Position numbers and translations under genes: made by a program
Assembly (NCBI GenBank): GCA_910586995.1
Contig: CAJUKZ010000001.1
Span: 186,001-250,000, forward strand
Reading direction: 5' to 3'
Length of the DNA stretch: 64,000 nt
From: an uncultured Muribaculaceae bacterium
GTDB lineage: Bacteria > Bacteroidota > Bacteroidia > Bacteroidales > Muribaculaceae
Shown: piece by piece, positions 55,476 through 64,000 of the stretch
How the letters are laid out: the number at the start of each line of letters is the position of its first letter
Numbering within the stretch: the first letter of the stretch is position 1
Notes under the pieces: generated by a model
The model's input: only the letters and a program-made list of their open reading frames with translations
Told to the model about the DNA's origin: nothing
The model's database searches: none

Positions 55476-55928
55476 ATGAGGCTTGTGATACAACGTGTGA
55501 GCGGCGCTTCGGTGAGCGTCGGAGGAAATGTGACGGGGAGTATCGGCACAGGGCTGCTCGTGCTGGTCGGTGTGGAGAATGGCGACACTGAGGACGATGC
55601 GTCCTGGCTTGCTGCCAAGACGGTCTCCATGCGCATATTCAACGACGAAAATGGCGTGATGAACAGGTCTGTGGCGGATATTGGCGGCAGTGTGCTTGCA
55701 GTCAGTCAGTTTACCTTGATGGCTTCGACACGCAAAGGCAATAGACCAAGTTATGTGCGCGCAGCCGGCCATGGACTTGCTGTGCCCTTGTATGAGGCTT
55801 ATTGTGACAAGGTCGAGTCGGCACTGGGGCGTCGTACCGAAAAAGGCATTTTCGGCGCAGATATGGAAGTAAGGCTTGTGAACGACGGTCCGGTCACGAT
55901 AATCATCGATTCACGGCAGAGAGAGTAA
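55476..55928 (+). CDS. dtd: D-aminoacyl-tRNA deacylase
   Basis: A 150-residue enzyme that hydrolyses D-amino acids from mischarged tRNAs. The signature SQFTLMA and the cis-Pro motif NDGPVT are intact. Length is typical. Its last 26 bp overlap the 3' end of the convergent GH27 gene. Confidence 0.96.
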   Translation: MRLVIQRVSGASVSVGGNVTGSIGTGLLVLVGVENGDTEDDASWLAAKTVSMRIFNDENGVMNRSVADIGGSVLAVSQFTLMASTRKGNRPSYVRAAGHGLAVPLYEAYCDKVESALGRRTEKGIFGADMEVRLVNDGPVTIIIDSRQRE

Positions 55929-57510
55929 TTCTGTCTATAGCAGGCAGAAACCGTATTGGATTGCCCAGTGTTACAGAATTGACTCCCGGGCTCAATCTGA
56001 TTTTAACCGTACAGGATTTTTCTGTCGCATTCAGCAGCACCGGTATTGTGTGAGTGCCGTTTATGGTGAGCATACCTTGTATGTCCTCTGCCTCAGGCTG
56101 ATAATATATGGTTGCCATATATTCACCGCCTTCGAAGCTATGGACATCAAGCCATGATATCACGTTATCGGCATTTCCACCGGCATATTCCACTTTAGCC
56201 CCTCCCGAACACGATTGGTCCTCGCTGTAGCAAGCATGTCCTGTCGCCGGATTACGCCCTATTTCCTCGTAAAGAGGCAGCCATGCAGTCTCGGCTTCAT
56301 AGACACTGCGTTCGAGGCGACAGTCGGCCTCCAGGCGCATTATGGCCGTGTCGTGCGGACCAATGGTCAGATGCAGATTCCCGTCGGTTACGTCGGGCAG
56401 ATCAAGGCGGCCGAACAGATCTCTGACACGTATTCTGCCGGAAAGATCGATATCTCTCATGTCAAGGCTGATTTCCGCTGCTGTGTCGGCCGGATTATAT
56501 ACAGCTATGGCTCTGGTGGTGGAATGTAGCCGTTCTATATCCTTGACGTATACATAGACCCCGTTCTGGACCTTGGCAATATATGCCTGCAGTGCCAGGG
56601 TATCCTGGTTCAAAGCTATGAGTTCCGGATTGGATAGCAAGTGCAGTGAAGCCTCAGGGATAGCAGTGAGGTCGCAACCTATAAGCAACGGAGAGCTTTG
56701 GATGCACCATATGCCGAAATGCGAGCGTTCTTCAGCGTCCGACAGTCCTCTGCCTATCTCAAGCATATCCATGTCGTTGAATTTGCCGTTGCGGGCATAT
56801 GCGGATAGATAGCGGTTTTCGGCTATTATACCTCTGACGCTTCTCCACGATGGAGATATGTCAGGAGAGATACGCCATGATGACGCGACTTCTGTGACCC
56901 ATGTCCCTGGAAAGTTCCAGCGGCATACGTTCAGCTTTACATCACTGTGTCCGAGGCTGTCTATTGTTCTGCGTATGGCTGTATAGCGTGTGCGCTCGTC
57001 CAGACATAGGCTGTCGATATTCTGTCTGGGGTCGCCGCCGCAGAAGTCCACCTTTATGAAGTCGAAGCCAAGGTCGGAGAAATACAGGCGGGAATCCTCG
57101 GTGTCGTGTCCGTATAGCCCTACCCCTCTGGCAATCGAATCCGCGTCCCAGAAGTTTCCGCACGTATTCCGTCCTGCATCGGAGTATATGCCGGCTTTCA
57201 GTCCAAGCCGGTGGATATATCCTACTACAGGATGCATTCCGTTGGGAAATCGTTCGGGATGTATGATCAGGACTCCTGTCGAGTCTCTGCCACCGAAGAA
57301 TCCATCGTCGATATTGATATACGTATACCCTGCGTCACGGAGTCCTGACGACACGAGGGCGTCGGCCTGTGAGCATATAAGCGAGTCGGATATGTTTACC
57401 CGGTATGTGTTCCACGAGCTCCATCCCATGATTGGTGTATCATAGGCCGATGCGGTAGCGTATATGCACAGCAGAAGTGCGGTATAGACAGTGCGCAATA
57501 TTCTGTTCAT
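55903..57510 (-). CDS. Alpha-galactosidase, GH27 family, with C-terminal CBM-like domain
   Basis: A 535-residue secreted glycosidase that removes terminal alpha-galactosyl residues from plant or host glycans. A signal peptide (1-22) is followed by a TIM barrel (about 25-300) opening with MGWSSWNTY, nucleophile D155 (FIKVDFCGG) and acid/base D217 (SWRISPDI). A beta-sandwich domain (about 310-395) and a CBM35-like segment (about 400-535, YEAETAWLPLY) follow. No SusC/D pair is nearby. The 3' end overlaps dtd on the other strand by 26 bp. Confidence 0.92.
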   Translation of the reverse strand: MNRILRTVYTALLLCIYATASAYDTPIMGWSSWNTYRVNISDSLICSQADALVSSGLRDAGYTYINIDDGFFGGRDSTGVLIIHPERFPNGMHPVVGYIHRLGLKAGIYSDAGRNTCGNFWDADSIARGVGLYGHDTEDSRLYFSDLGFDFIKVDFCGGDPRQNIDSLCLDERTRYTAIRRTIDSLGHSDVKLNVCRWNFPGTWVTEVASSWRISPDISPSWRSVRGIIAENRYLSAYARNGKFNDMDMLEIGRGLSDAEERSHFGIWCIQSSPLLIGCDLTAIPEASLHLLSNPELIALNQDTLALQAYIAKVQNGVYVYVKDIERLHSTTRAIAVYNPADTAAEISLDMRDIDLSGRIRVRDLFGRLDLPDVTDGNLHLTIGPHDTAIMRLEADCRLERSVYEAETAWLPLYEEIGRNPATGHACYSEDQSCSGGAKVEYAGGNADNVISWLDVHSFEGGEYMATIYYQPEAEDIQGMLTINGTHTIPVLLNATEKSCTVKIRLSPGVNSVTLGNPIRFLPAIDRITLSAVNR

Positions 57511-57516
57511 CTGTAG

Positions 57517-57560
57517 TAAAAAAATCGGAGAGCGGCATCACGTACATGCGCCGCTCTCCG
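57517..57560 (-). terminator. Terminator of pyrH-frr
   Basis: On the minus strand CGGAGAGCGGC and GCCGCTCTCCG form a perfect 11-bp stem with a 13-nt loop, followed by a run of seven T. It starts 29 bp after the frr stop and separates frr from the GH27 gene. Confidence 0.92.
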
Positions 57561-57588
57561 CAGGGAATTTGATTTATCGTCGGATCTA

Positions 57589-58149
57589 TTATACTGTGAG
57601 GATTTCCTTTTCCTTTGCGGCAAACAGATCGTCTATTTTTTTCAGATATTTGTCGTGCAGCTTCTGGGCATTATTCTCAGCATCTTTCTCTACGTCTTCA
57701 GGCATGCCGAGCTTTATGGCCTTCTTCAGACCTTCTATGGCATCGCGACGTGCGTTGCGCACCGATACCTTGGCCTGTTCGGCTTCCGCTTTGCTCTGTT
57801 TTACGAGTGCTTTGCGGCGATCCTCGGTTAGCGGCGGGATGGACAGGCGGATAATCTCGCCGTTGTTCTCAGGCATGATGCCAAGCTCGGAGTTGATGAT
57901 TGCCTTTTCGATGACTTTGAACATGGACTTTTCCCAGGGGGTGATGGTTATCGTGCGTGCGTCAGGCACAGAGATATTAGCCACATTGCTCAGCGGCGCC
58001 ATGCTGCCGTAATAATCTACCCTGATGCCGTCGAGGATTTTGGGATTTGCTTTTCCTGCGCGGATGTGGGCAAGTGATTCTTCAAGATAGGCAACAGCCA
58101 TCTCCATTTTTTCCTCGGCTGGGTCGAGGTATGTCTTAACGTCTGTCAT
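57589..58149 (-). CDS. frr: Ribosome recycling factor
   Basis: A 186-residue factor of standard length that, with EF-G, splits post-termination ribosomes. Conserved helical segments such as [14 protein letters not shown] and the C-terminal [14 protein letters not shown] are present. It follows pyrH by 19 bp, the usual pyrH-frr arrangement, and ends at a strong terminator. Confidence 0.97.
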   Translation of the reverse strand: MTDVKTYLDPAEEKMEMAVAYLEESLAHIRAGKANPKILDGIRVDYYGSMAPLSNVANISVPDARTITITPWEKSMFKVIEKAIINSELGIMPENNGEIIRLSIPPLTEDRRKALVKQSKAEAEQAKVSVRNARRDAIEGLKKAIKLGMPEDVEKDAENNAQKLHDKYLKKIDDLFAAKEKEILTV

Positions 58150-58168
58150 TTTTATGTTGTTTTTTTTA

Positions 58169-58879
58169 TCAATATACTAATGTACCGATAGGTTCGCCGG
58201 CAATGACTTTTGCAAGGTTGCCAGGAGTGTCCATGTCGAAGACCACGATAGGCATGCGGTTTTCCTTGCAAAGTGCGGTGGCAGTGAGGTCCATCACCTT
58301 GAGACCGCGGTTGTATACCTCGTCGTAGGTGATTTCGCTGAACTTCGTGGCCGTAGGGTCTTTCTCCGGATCAGCCGTGTATATGCCGTCCACACGTGTA
58401 CCCTTGAGCATTACCTCAGCCTCGACTTCCACAGCGCGCAGAGCCGATCCGGTGTCGGTGGTGAAGAACGGATTGCCTGTGCCGCCGGAGATAATGGCAA
58501 CCTCACCGGCGTTCAGGGCGTCGATAGCGCGCCATTTGCTGTAGTGTTCGCCGATTGGGAACATGTTGATTGCGGTGAAGACTTTAGCCGGCTGACCTGC
58601 TGCTGTAAGCGATGAGCTGAGTGCCAGAGAGTTGATGACAGTGGCAAGCATACCCATCTGGTCGCCTTTCACACGGTCGAAGCCTTTCGACGCACCTGAA
58701 AGGCCGCGGAATATATTGCCTCCTCCGATCACGATAGCTACCTGGACACCGGACCCCACGATCTGTTTGATCTGCTCTGCATACTGGTTGAGGCGTTCGG
58801 TGTCTATGCCATATCCTTGCGCTCCCATGAGCGATTCGCCGCTCAGTTTCAGGAGCACCCTCTTGTATTTGGTTCTCAT
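58169..58879 (-). CDS. pyrH: UMP kinase
   Basis: A 236-residue amino-acid-kinase-fold enzyme that phosphorylates UMP to UDP. Conserved segments include [18 protein letters not shown] and [18 protein letters not shown] use the ATG at 58877-58879 ([15 protein letters not shown]); the longer frame from 58936 would include the promoter and adds residues not usual for the family. Confidence 0.95.
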   Translation of the reverse strand: MRTKYKRVLLKLSGESLMGAQGYGIDTERLNQYAEQIKQIVGSGVQVAIVIGGGNIFRGLSGASKGFDRVKGDQMGMLATVINSLALSSSLTAAGQPAKVFTAINMFPIGEHYSKWRAIDALNAGEVAIISGGTGNPFFTTDTGSALRAVEVEAEVMLKGTRVDGIYTADPEKDPTATKFSEITYDEVYNRGLKVMDLTATALCKENRMPIVVFDMDTPGNLAKVIAGEPIGTLVY

Positions 58880-58905
58880 AAGTGTTTGTTGTGCATTGTT
58901 TGCTG

Positions 58906-58939
58906 TAAAGTTAAGACATTTTTTTGAGAGTTGCACAAA
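58906..58939 (-). promoter_or_regulatory. Promoter of pyrH-frr
   Basis: On the minus strand TTTG (58936-58939), 22 bp, TAACTTTA (58906-58913). It overlaps the divergent flippase promoter, so the two units share about 50 bp of control DNA. Confidence 0.6.
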
Positions 58940-58954
58940 TTAATGCTACTTTTG
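58921..58954 (+). promoter_or_regulatory. Promoter of the flippase-glycosyltransferase-ribF operon
   Basis: TTTTTG (58921-58926), 20 bp, TACTTTTG (58947-58954): a consensus Bacteroidota promoter 26 bp before the ATG at 58980. Confidence 0.8.
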
Positions 58955-58979
58955 TAATCAACTTCTAAACGACAGGTAT

Positions 58980-60479
58980 ATGGCAGGAATCAAGAGCCTG
59001 GCCAAAGATACGGCCATCTACGGACTGAGCAGCATTGTCGGACGCTTCCTCAACTGGTGTCTGGTGCCGCTTTATACCATTCTGTTCTCACAGGCTGAAT
59101 ATGGAGTCGTGACGTTGGTATATGCCGTGGTGGCATTGGCATTGATCATACTTACCTACGGCATGGAGACGGGGTTTTTCCGCTTCGCCAACCATGACCG
59201 GTGGTCGGATCCTATGGAGGTGTATTCCACTGCTCTGTTGTCGCTTGCAGTGAGTTCCACTGTGTTTTTTGTCGGTGTATGCCTGCTCTCGGAGCCGGTG
59301 AGTGCCCTGCTCCATTGTTCCGGACATCCGAGCTATGCGCTGCTTATGGCATTGGCTGTGGCTCTTGATGCATTCACGGCATTGCCATTTTCATACTTGC
59401 GTTTCAGGAAGCGCCCTGTGAGGTTCGCGATGCTCAGGCTTGTGAATATTGGCGTCAACATAGGGCTGAACCTGTTTTTCCTGCTTCTGTGTCCGGTGTT
59501 GCTCGAGCATTGCGCACCGTTGGTAGCGTGGTTCTATGATCCATCCTATGCCATCGGCTATATTTTCCTCAGCAACGCTATAGCTTCGGCACTGACGGCT
59601 GTGATGCTGCTGCCGGAGTTGCGGGGATTCCGCTACAGGTTCAATCCCCGCCTGTGGCGCGAGATGATGGTGTATTCCCTGCCGCTTCTCGTGCTCGGAG
59701 TTGCCGGCATAATGAATCAGACGGTGGATAAGATAATATTTCCATTGCTTTACTCAGGTTCTGACGGAGCTATGACACAGCTTGGTATTTATGGCGCGAA
59801 CTATAAGATAGCTATCGTGATGGTGATGTTCACGCAGGCTTTCCGTTTCGCCTACGAGCCGTTTATATTTGCTCAGAACAAAGAGAAAGGCGCTGGAAAG
59901 GAGCGGGCCTACAGCGAGGCCATGAAATACTTTGTGGTCTTCGCCATGCTCATATTCATGGGTGTGATGTTCTATCTCGACATTCTCAAGTATTTCATAT
60001 CTCCGCGCTATTTCAGCGGTCTTAAAGTAGTTCCGGTTATAATGATAGCCGAGGTGTTCTTCGGAGTCTTCTTCAACCTTTCGCTTTGGTACAAGCTTAC
60101 CGACAAGACTGTCTGGGGCATGTATTTCTCATTGCTCGGACTTGCCGTCACCCTTGGCCTGAACGCGGCTCTTGTGCCACGCTGGGGCTATATGGGGTGT
60201 GCCTGGGCCGCTTTCGGATGCTATGGGGTAATGATGGTGTCGAGCTATGTGGTCGGTCGCCGTAAGAACCCCGTACACTATCCGCTGAAGCGTATCAGTG
60301 CGTATGTCGTGCTGGCTATGCTGATGTATGTTGTCGGACTTTATGTGATTGACACTCAGGTGATGTGGGTCGACTATATCGTGAGGGCTTTTCTGCTTGC
60401 TGTCTACTGCATGATTGTGGTGCGTGTGGAGAAACTGCCCCTGCCCGGGCCACTGGGGCGCATTACATCCGGAAGATGA
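58980..60479 (+). CDS. Oligosaccharide flippase (Wzx/MATE-like) family protein
   Basis: A 499-residue polytopic membrane protein with about 12-14 helices and the N-terminal KSLAKDTAIYGLSSIVGRFLN segment of polysaccharide exporters. It should flip a lipid-linked glycan across the inner membrane. A group 4 glycosyltransferase follows after 10 bp, but no larger glycan cluster is present in the window, so the product may be a simple or shared surface glycan. Confidence 0.88.
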   Translation: MAGIKSLAKDTAIYGLSSIVGRFLNWCLVPLYTILFSQAEYGVVTLVYAVVALALIILTYGMETGFFRFANHDRWSDPMEVYSTALLSLAVSSTVFFVGVCLLSEPVSALLHCSGHPSYALLMALAVALDAFTALPFSYLRFRKRPVRFAMLRLVNIGVNIGLNLFFLLLCPVLLEHCAPLVAWFYDPSYAIGYIFLSNAIASALTAVMLLPELRGFRYRFNPRLWREMMVYSLPLLVLGVAGIMNQTVDKIIFPLLYSGSDGAMTQLGIYGANYKIAIVMVMFTQAFRFAYEPFIFAQNKEKGAGKERAYSEAMKYFVVFAMLIFMGVMFYLDILKYFISPRYFSGLKVVPVIMIAEVFFGVFFNLSLWYKLTDKTVWGMYFSLLGLAVTLGLNAALVPRWGYMGCAWAAFGCYGVMMVSSYVVGRRKNPVHYPLKRISAYVVLAMLMYVVGLYVIDTQVMWVDYIVRAFLLAVYCMIVVRVEKLPLPGPLGRITSGR

Positions 60480-60489
60480 AGCCACTGCT

Positions 60490-61704
60490 ATGAAGATCGT
60501 AATTATAAACCACAGTGACACGCTCGGCGGTGCGTCTGTCGTGAGCATGAGACTAATGGAGGCTTTGCGGAAGTCAGGACATGATGCCCGCATGCTGGTG
60601 TCGCGCAAGCTCTCGGACAACCCATATGTGGAGGAGTGTGGCCGCAATCTACGCGGTAAGTTCTGTTTTCTTGCAGAGCATGCCAGGATATATATGTCTT
60701 GCGGATTCAACCGCAGGAATCTGTTTAAAATCTCCATAGCAAACGTAGGGCTTCCCCTGTCGCAGCATCATCTCGTAAGGAATGCCGATGTCGTGATGCT
60801 CAATTGGGTGAATCAAGGCATGCTGTCGCTCCGCGAGATCGGGCGGATCGCAGCATCCAAACCTGTAATATGGACGATGCACGACATGTGGTGCATGACC
60901 GGAGTCTGTCATCATGCAGGATATTGCCTGCGTTTCGAAGGGCAATGCGGGTATTGCCCGCTCATCCGTAAAGGAGCTTCGTTTAAAGACCTGTCGAGGA
61001 ATACGTGGCTGCGCAAGCATGAACTTAACAGCAGGTATAGCATTCACTATGTGGCTGTGAGCCGGTGGCTTGCGGCGCGGGCGAAAGAATCCTCGCTATT
61101 GTCGGGAGCACATGTGGAGGTAATTCCTAATGCCTTTCCGACAGAGGAGTTTCCTGCCGCGCGGAAGCGCACTCCCGGAATCATGCGTATAGTCATGGGG
61201 GCAGCCCGACTCGACGATCCGATCAAGAATCTTCCTGCGGCCATAGAGGCGCTGAATATTGTCGCAGAAAAGCGTCCTGATGGCATAGAAGCTGTGTTTT
61301 TCGGAGAAATACGTGATCCATCGCTGCTGGAGCGCCTCAGGATGCCATTCCGCCATCTTGGCACGGTGCGTGACACCCCTACCCTGGCCCGACTCTACGG
61401 AGATTCCAAGGTTGTGCTGTCCACATCCCTTTATGAGACGCTTCCCGGCACTGTGATCGAGGGAATGAGCGCAGGCTGTGTGGCGGTGACTACTGATGCC
61501 GGTGGTCAGGCCGACATCGTGGATCATCTCCAGACAGGATATATTGCCCATTCCGGCGATGTGGAGGACATCGCACAGGGGATTTTATGGGCGCTTGATG
61601 CCGATATAGAGCCTATGCAGCAGCATTCGGCTATCGAAAGAAAGTTCTCATCGCACAATGTGGCGATGAAATATGTTGAATTAATAAACGACATCATAAA
61701 ATGA
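60490..61704 (+). CDS. Glycosyltransferase family 4
   Basis: A 404-residue GT-B glycosyltransferase. The N-terminal segment HSDTLGGASVVSMRLMEAL is typical of GT4 acceptor-binding loops, and the C-terminal donor site has YETLPGTVIEGMSAG with the E-x7-E pair. I use the ATG at 60490, because the fold begins with MKIVIINHSD; the longer frame overlaps the flippase gene. Its stop overlaps the next start as ATGA. Donor and acceptor sugars are unknown. Confidence 0.88.
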   Translation: MKIVIINHSDTLGGASVVSMRLMEALRKSGHDARMLVSRKLSDNPYVEECGRNLRGKFCFLAEHARIYMSCGFNRRNLFKISIANVGLPLSQHHLVRNADVVMLNWVNQGMLSLREIGRIAASKPVIWTMHDMWCMTGVCHHAGYCLRFEGQCGYCPLIRKGASFKDLSRNTWLRKHELNSRYSIHYVAVSRWLAARAKESSLLSGAHVEVIPNAFPTEEFPAARKRTPGIMRIVMGAARLDDPIKNLPAAIEALNIVAEKRPDGIEAVFFGEIRDPSLLERLRMPFRHLGTVRDTPTLARLYGDSKVVLSTSLYETLPGTVIEGMSAGCVAVTTDAGGQADIVDHLQTGYIAHSGDVEDIAQGILWALDADIEPMQQHSAIERKFSSHNVAMKYVELINDIIK

Positions 61705-62336
61705 TAAAGAATCTTCTGTTTGATCTCGGTGGAGTGATTATGGATATCGACCGGGAGAATTGCGTCAGGGCTTTTACAAAGCTCGGGATGAAAGATATAG
61801 CTGATTTTCTTGGCGACTACGCGCAGCAAGGTGTCTTCGCAGAGCTTGAAGAAGGCAAGATCAGCGCGGCTCAGTTCCGCGATGCGGTGCGCGCTCACTG
61901 CCCGCAAGGCACTACTGACGCCGAGATAGACGCGGCATTCAATGAATTCCTGCTCGGAATACCTGCCATACGCCTCGAGATGCTGCTTCAACTCAGGGAG
62001 GAATACAAAGTGTATCTGTTGTCCAATACCAACGAGATAATGTGGAATTCCCGTATTGCAGAGGAGTTCCGGCAGATTCCGGGTATGGACATAAACTCCT
62101 ATTTCGACGGCATAGTGACATCATACTCCGCACATTCGCTGAAGCCCGACGCGGCAATCTTCCGCTTTGCCGAGGAGACGCTTGGCATAAAGCCTTCGGA
62201 GACGCTGTTCCTCGACGATTCGCAGGCCAATGTAGAGGCGGCCAGAAAGCTTGGTTTTAAGGCAGAGCAAGTGCAGCCCGGCACTGACGTATTCACTTCG
62301 ATATACGGGTTCATAGCCGACAATGACCGCGACTGA
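61701..62336 (+). CDS. HAD superfamily hydrolase (YihX-like phosphatase)
   Basis: A 211-residue HAD phosphatase of the IA type. Motif I is FDLGGVIMD, with Gly at the usual +2 Asp position as in E. coli YihX, an alpha-D-glucose-1-phosphatase. Motif II is LLSNTNE and motif IV FLDDSQANVEAA. The alpha-helical cap is of normal size. It overlaps the glycosyltransferase gene by 4 bp and ribF by 14 bp, so the four genes are probably translated from one mRNA. Confidence 0.85.
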   Translation: MIKNLLFDLGGVIMDIDRENCVRAFTKLGMKDIADFLGDYAQQGVFAELEEGKISAAQFRDAVRAHCPQGTTDAEIDAAFNEFLLGIPAIRLEMLLQLREEYKVYLLSNTNEIMWNSRIAEEFRQIPGMDINSYFDGIVTSYSAHSLKPDAAIFRFAEETLGIKPSETLFLDDSQANVEAARKLGFKAEQVQPGTDVFTSIYGFIADNDRD

Positions 62337-63216
62337 GACACACCGCATAGCGGCTATCGGAATGTTTGATGGCGTGCATGCCGGTCACAGATCACTTCTC
62401 GGCTATCTCAGGAGAGAGGGTGCACTAAGGCATTTGAAGGCCGCTGTAGTCACTTTCAATAATCATCCGGCCGAATTAGTGGCTGCCGACCGTGCTCCCC
62501 GGTTGCTTATGACTCCGCGCGATAAGATCGGGGCTTTGCGTGCCGAGGGTGTGGAGGATATAATACTGCTTCATTTCGATGAAGCCCTCCGGAGGCTCAG
62601 CGCCCGCGAATTTATGACGATGCTCCACGCCTCATACGGCGTTGACTGTCTGGTCGTAGGCTATGATCACCGCTTCGGGCGCGACCGTCTCGATGGATTC
62701 GACGATTATGTGGCCATAGGCCGCGAGATAGGGCTGGAGGTGATATGCGCGCGGGAGGAATCAGGCTTCAGTTCTACAGCGGTGCGTGATTCTCTCCTGC
62801 GCGGGCATGTGGAGGCGGCCACAGCATTGTTAGGCAGGCCGTACTATATCGACGGTACGGTTGTGGCCGGCAAACGCCTGGGGCGTACGATCGGTTTCCC
62901 TACGGCCAATCTTGCACCGCTCAGCGACCGCATACTCATACCCGCACGCGGCGTATATGTGGCCGATGTCAGTATCGACGGTGCGCCGGCTCTGAGGAGA
63001 GCCATGCTCAATATAGGCCACCGGCCTACTGTCGACGGTCCTGATGCGCCGGATACCATAGAGGTGCATGTGATAGACTATGAGGGAGATCTCTACGGGC
63101 ATCTGATGCGGGTGCATTTCCTTCACCGTTTGCGCAGCGAACGTGCGTTCGACAGTCTTGAAAGTTTGCGTAAGCAACTTTGTGCCGACCGCGATGCCGC
63201 ATCCGCATGGATCTGA
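62323..63216 (+). CDS. ribF: Bifunctional riboflavin kinase/FAD synthetase
   Basis: A 297-residue enzyme that makes FMN and FAD from riboflavin. The N-terminal nucleotidyl transferase domain has the GMFDGVHAGH motif and GYDHRFGRDR; the C-terminal flavokinase domain has GRTIGFPTANL. Length is normal. The start lies inside the end of the HAD gene (14 bp overlap). Confidence 0.95.
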   Translation: MTATETHRIAAIGMFDGVHAGHRSLLGYLRREGALRHLKAAVVTFNNHPAELVAADRAPRLLMTPRDKIGALRAEGVEDIILLHFDEALRRLSAREFMTMLHASYGVDCLVVGYDHRFGRDRLDGFDDYVAIGREIGLEVICAREESGFSSTAVRDSLLRGHVEAATALLGRPYYIDGTVVAGKRLGRTIGFPTANLAPLSDRILIPARGVYVADVSIDGAPALRRAMLNIGHRPTVDGPDAPDTIEVHVIDYEGDLYGHLMRVHFLHRLRSERAFDSLESLRKQLCADRDAASAWI

Positions 63217-63247
63217 CAAAAAACATGCTATAAATCACGGTTTTATT

Positions 63248-64000
63248 ATGAAAATACTTGCAGTACCGCTATTGATTATGTCAGCGCTTATATTCTCCTG
63301 CCGGGGCAATGCCAGCGAGGATACAGCGTCATTTCCATATCCGGACGTGCCCGGAAATCTTGTTACTCCACAAGACAGGGCTTCATATCTGATAAGGCAT
63401 TTCTGGGATAATGTGGACTTCGCCGACAGTATCGACGATGCCCGTATGGCGATGCTTGAGCAAGGTTTCGCCGACTTTATATCAGTGTTCGGGCCCGCTG
63501 AGTCTGATGCTCGCCGTGAGGCTATGCAGACATTGGTCCGTAGCTCACGCTCAAGCCACGCTTCAGCCGATGTGATGGACGGCCTTGCCGAGAGCTATCT
63601 TTATTCGCCTGAATCTCCTGTCTATGATGAGGAATACTTCATACTTTATCTGGATGCCTTGTTGCAGCCCGGTGTGCTCGACGATGTGGAATCCGTAAGG
63701 CCGAGATTTCTGCTCGACGAAGCATCCAGAAACCGTGTGGGCGCGGAAGCCGCCGATTTCGTTCTTGTCACACCGTCAGGAGAACGCTCTCTTGGTGAAA
63801 TATGCTCGCGCACACCATACACACTGCTGGTTTTTGTAGATCCGGAATGCGAGACCTGCGCCGAGACTGTGGCTGAGATTGATACAGACCCGGTCATAAG
63901 CAGCCTTGTGGCTGACGGCACATTGGGTATCGTAGGAGTATATGGCGGCGATGACGATGCGCTTTGGGAAAGTTCCGGGGGGCATTATCCGGGAAATTGG
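63248..64000 (+). CDS. DUF5106-like thioredoxin-fold lipoprotein (partial, cut by the right edge)
   Basis: The first 251 codons of a lipoprotein are seen. The signal sequence ends in lipobox IFSC, followed by a helical domain like DUF5106 (about 45-150) and then a thioredoxin-like domain with VFVDPECETC, so a CxxC pair is present (ECETC). Proteins of this type may act in periplasmic or surface thiol chemistry; a specific role is unknown. The gene begins 31 bp after ribF and may belong to the same operon. Confidence 0.75.
   Translation, partial: MKILAVPLLIMSALIFSCRGNASEDTASFPYPDVPGNLVTPQDRASYLIRHFWDNVDFADSIDDARMAMLEQGFADFISVFGPAESDARREAMQTLVRSSRSSHASADVMDGLAESYLYSPESPVYDEEYFILYLDALLQPGVLDDVESVRPRFLLDEASRNRVGAEAADFVLVTPSGERSLGEICSRTPYTLLVFVDPECETCAETVAEIDTDPVISSLVADGTLGIVGVYGGDDDALWESSGGHYPGNW

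Overview
The window looks like chromosomal core sequence of a gut Bacteroidales bacterium, most probably Muribaculaceae (S24-7). I infer this from family-level features, not from a database match: many Bacteroidota promoters (TTTG, about 20 bp, TAnnTTTG), a type IX secretion (T9SS) sortase and a cargo protein with a T9SS sorting domain, lipoproteins of the DUF4369, DUF5106 and NigD-like types, MenA, and a GH85/GH27 glycan-degrading complement. About 48 protein genes and one tRNA are packed densely. I see no prophage, insertion sequence, CRISPR array or rRNA.

Layout. 1-5,079 (minus): tandem GH85 endo-beta-N-acetylglucosaminidases, the second cut by the left edge. 5,260-8,693 (minus): operon hflX, MazG-like pyrophosphohydrolase, deoC, GYF/dispanin membrane protein, DUF2752. 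8,980-12,543 (plus): pyruvate:ferredoxin oxidoreductase with a structured 5' leader. 12,767-18,191 (plus): DUF2723 membrane protein, polysaccharide deacetylase, queG, facing a minus-strand tRNA-Asp. 18,476-19,204 (minus): GH25 lysozyme. 19,317-25,871 (plus): ATPase-TOPRIM protein, menA, porU, DNA-alkylation-repeat protein. 25,872-26,762 (minus): EamA transporter. 26,907-32,771 (plus): DUF4369 lipoprotein, comM, a pseudouridine synthase with a long Gly/Asn/Tyr/Gln/Arg repeat region, asnS. 33,030-43,824 (minus): lipoprotein, SUI1 factor, RecB-like helicase-nuclease, C69 peptidase, LolD-type ATPase, NigD-like lipoprotein, DUF3467, cysS, helicase. 43,897-49,961 (minus): SpmAB fusion, ybeY, mnmG, apt, uvrC, with a perfect parS palindrome between mnmG and apt. 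50,363-55,928 (plus): LPS-kinase-like protein, TGS-kinase fusion, Na/Pi cotransporter, rnhB, dtd. 55,903-58,879 (minus): GH27 alpha-galactosidase, frr, pyrH. 58,980-64,000 (plus): flippase, glycosyltransferase, HAD phosphatase, ribF, DUF5106 lipoprotein cut by the right edge.

How the parts connect. The GH85 enzyme at 1,243-5,079 carries a T9SS sorting domain and PorU is the peptidase that removes such domains, so cargo and sortase lie in the same window. QueG completes queuosine in tRNAs with GUN anticodons and the convergent tRNA-Asp (GUC) is one of its substrates. parS beside mnmG suggests an origin-proximal location. Most other genes are housekeeping translation, repair and nucleotide genes in short co-directional operons.

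Best leads for follow-up: the parS site, the structured nifJ leader, the ATPase-TOPRIM (DUF4435-like) protein, the repeat region on the pseudouridine synthase, and the translationally coupled GYF/dispanin-DUF2752 pair. I did not find a clear, complete new multi-gene system.
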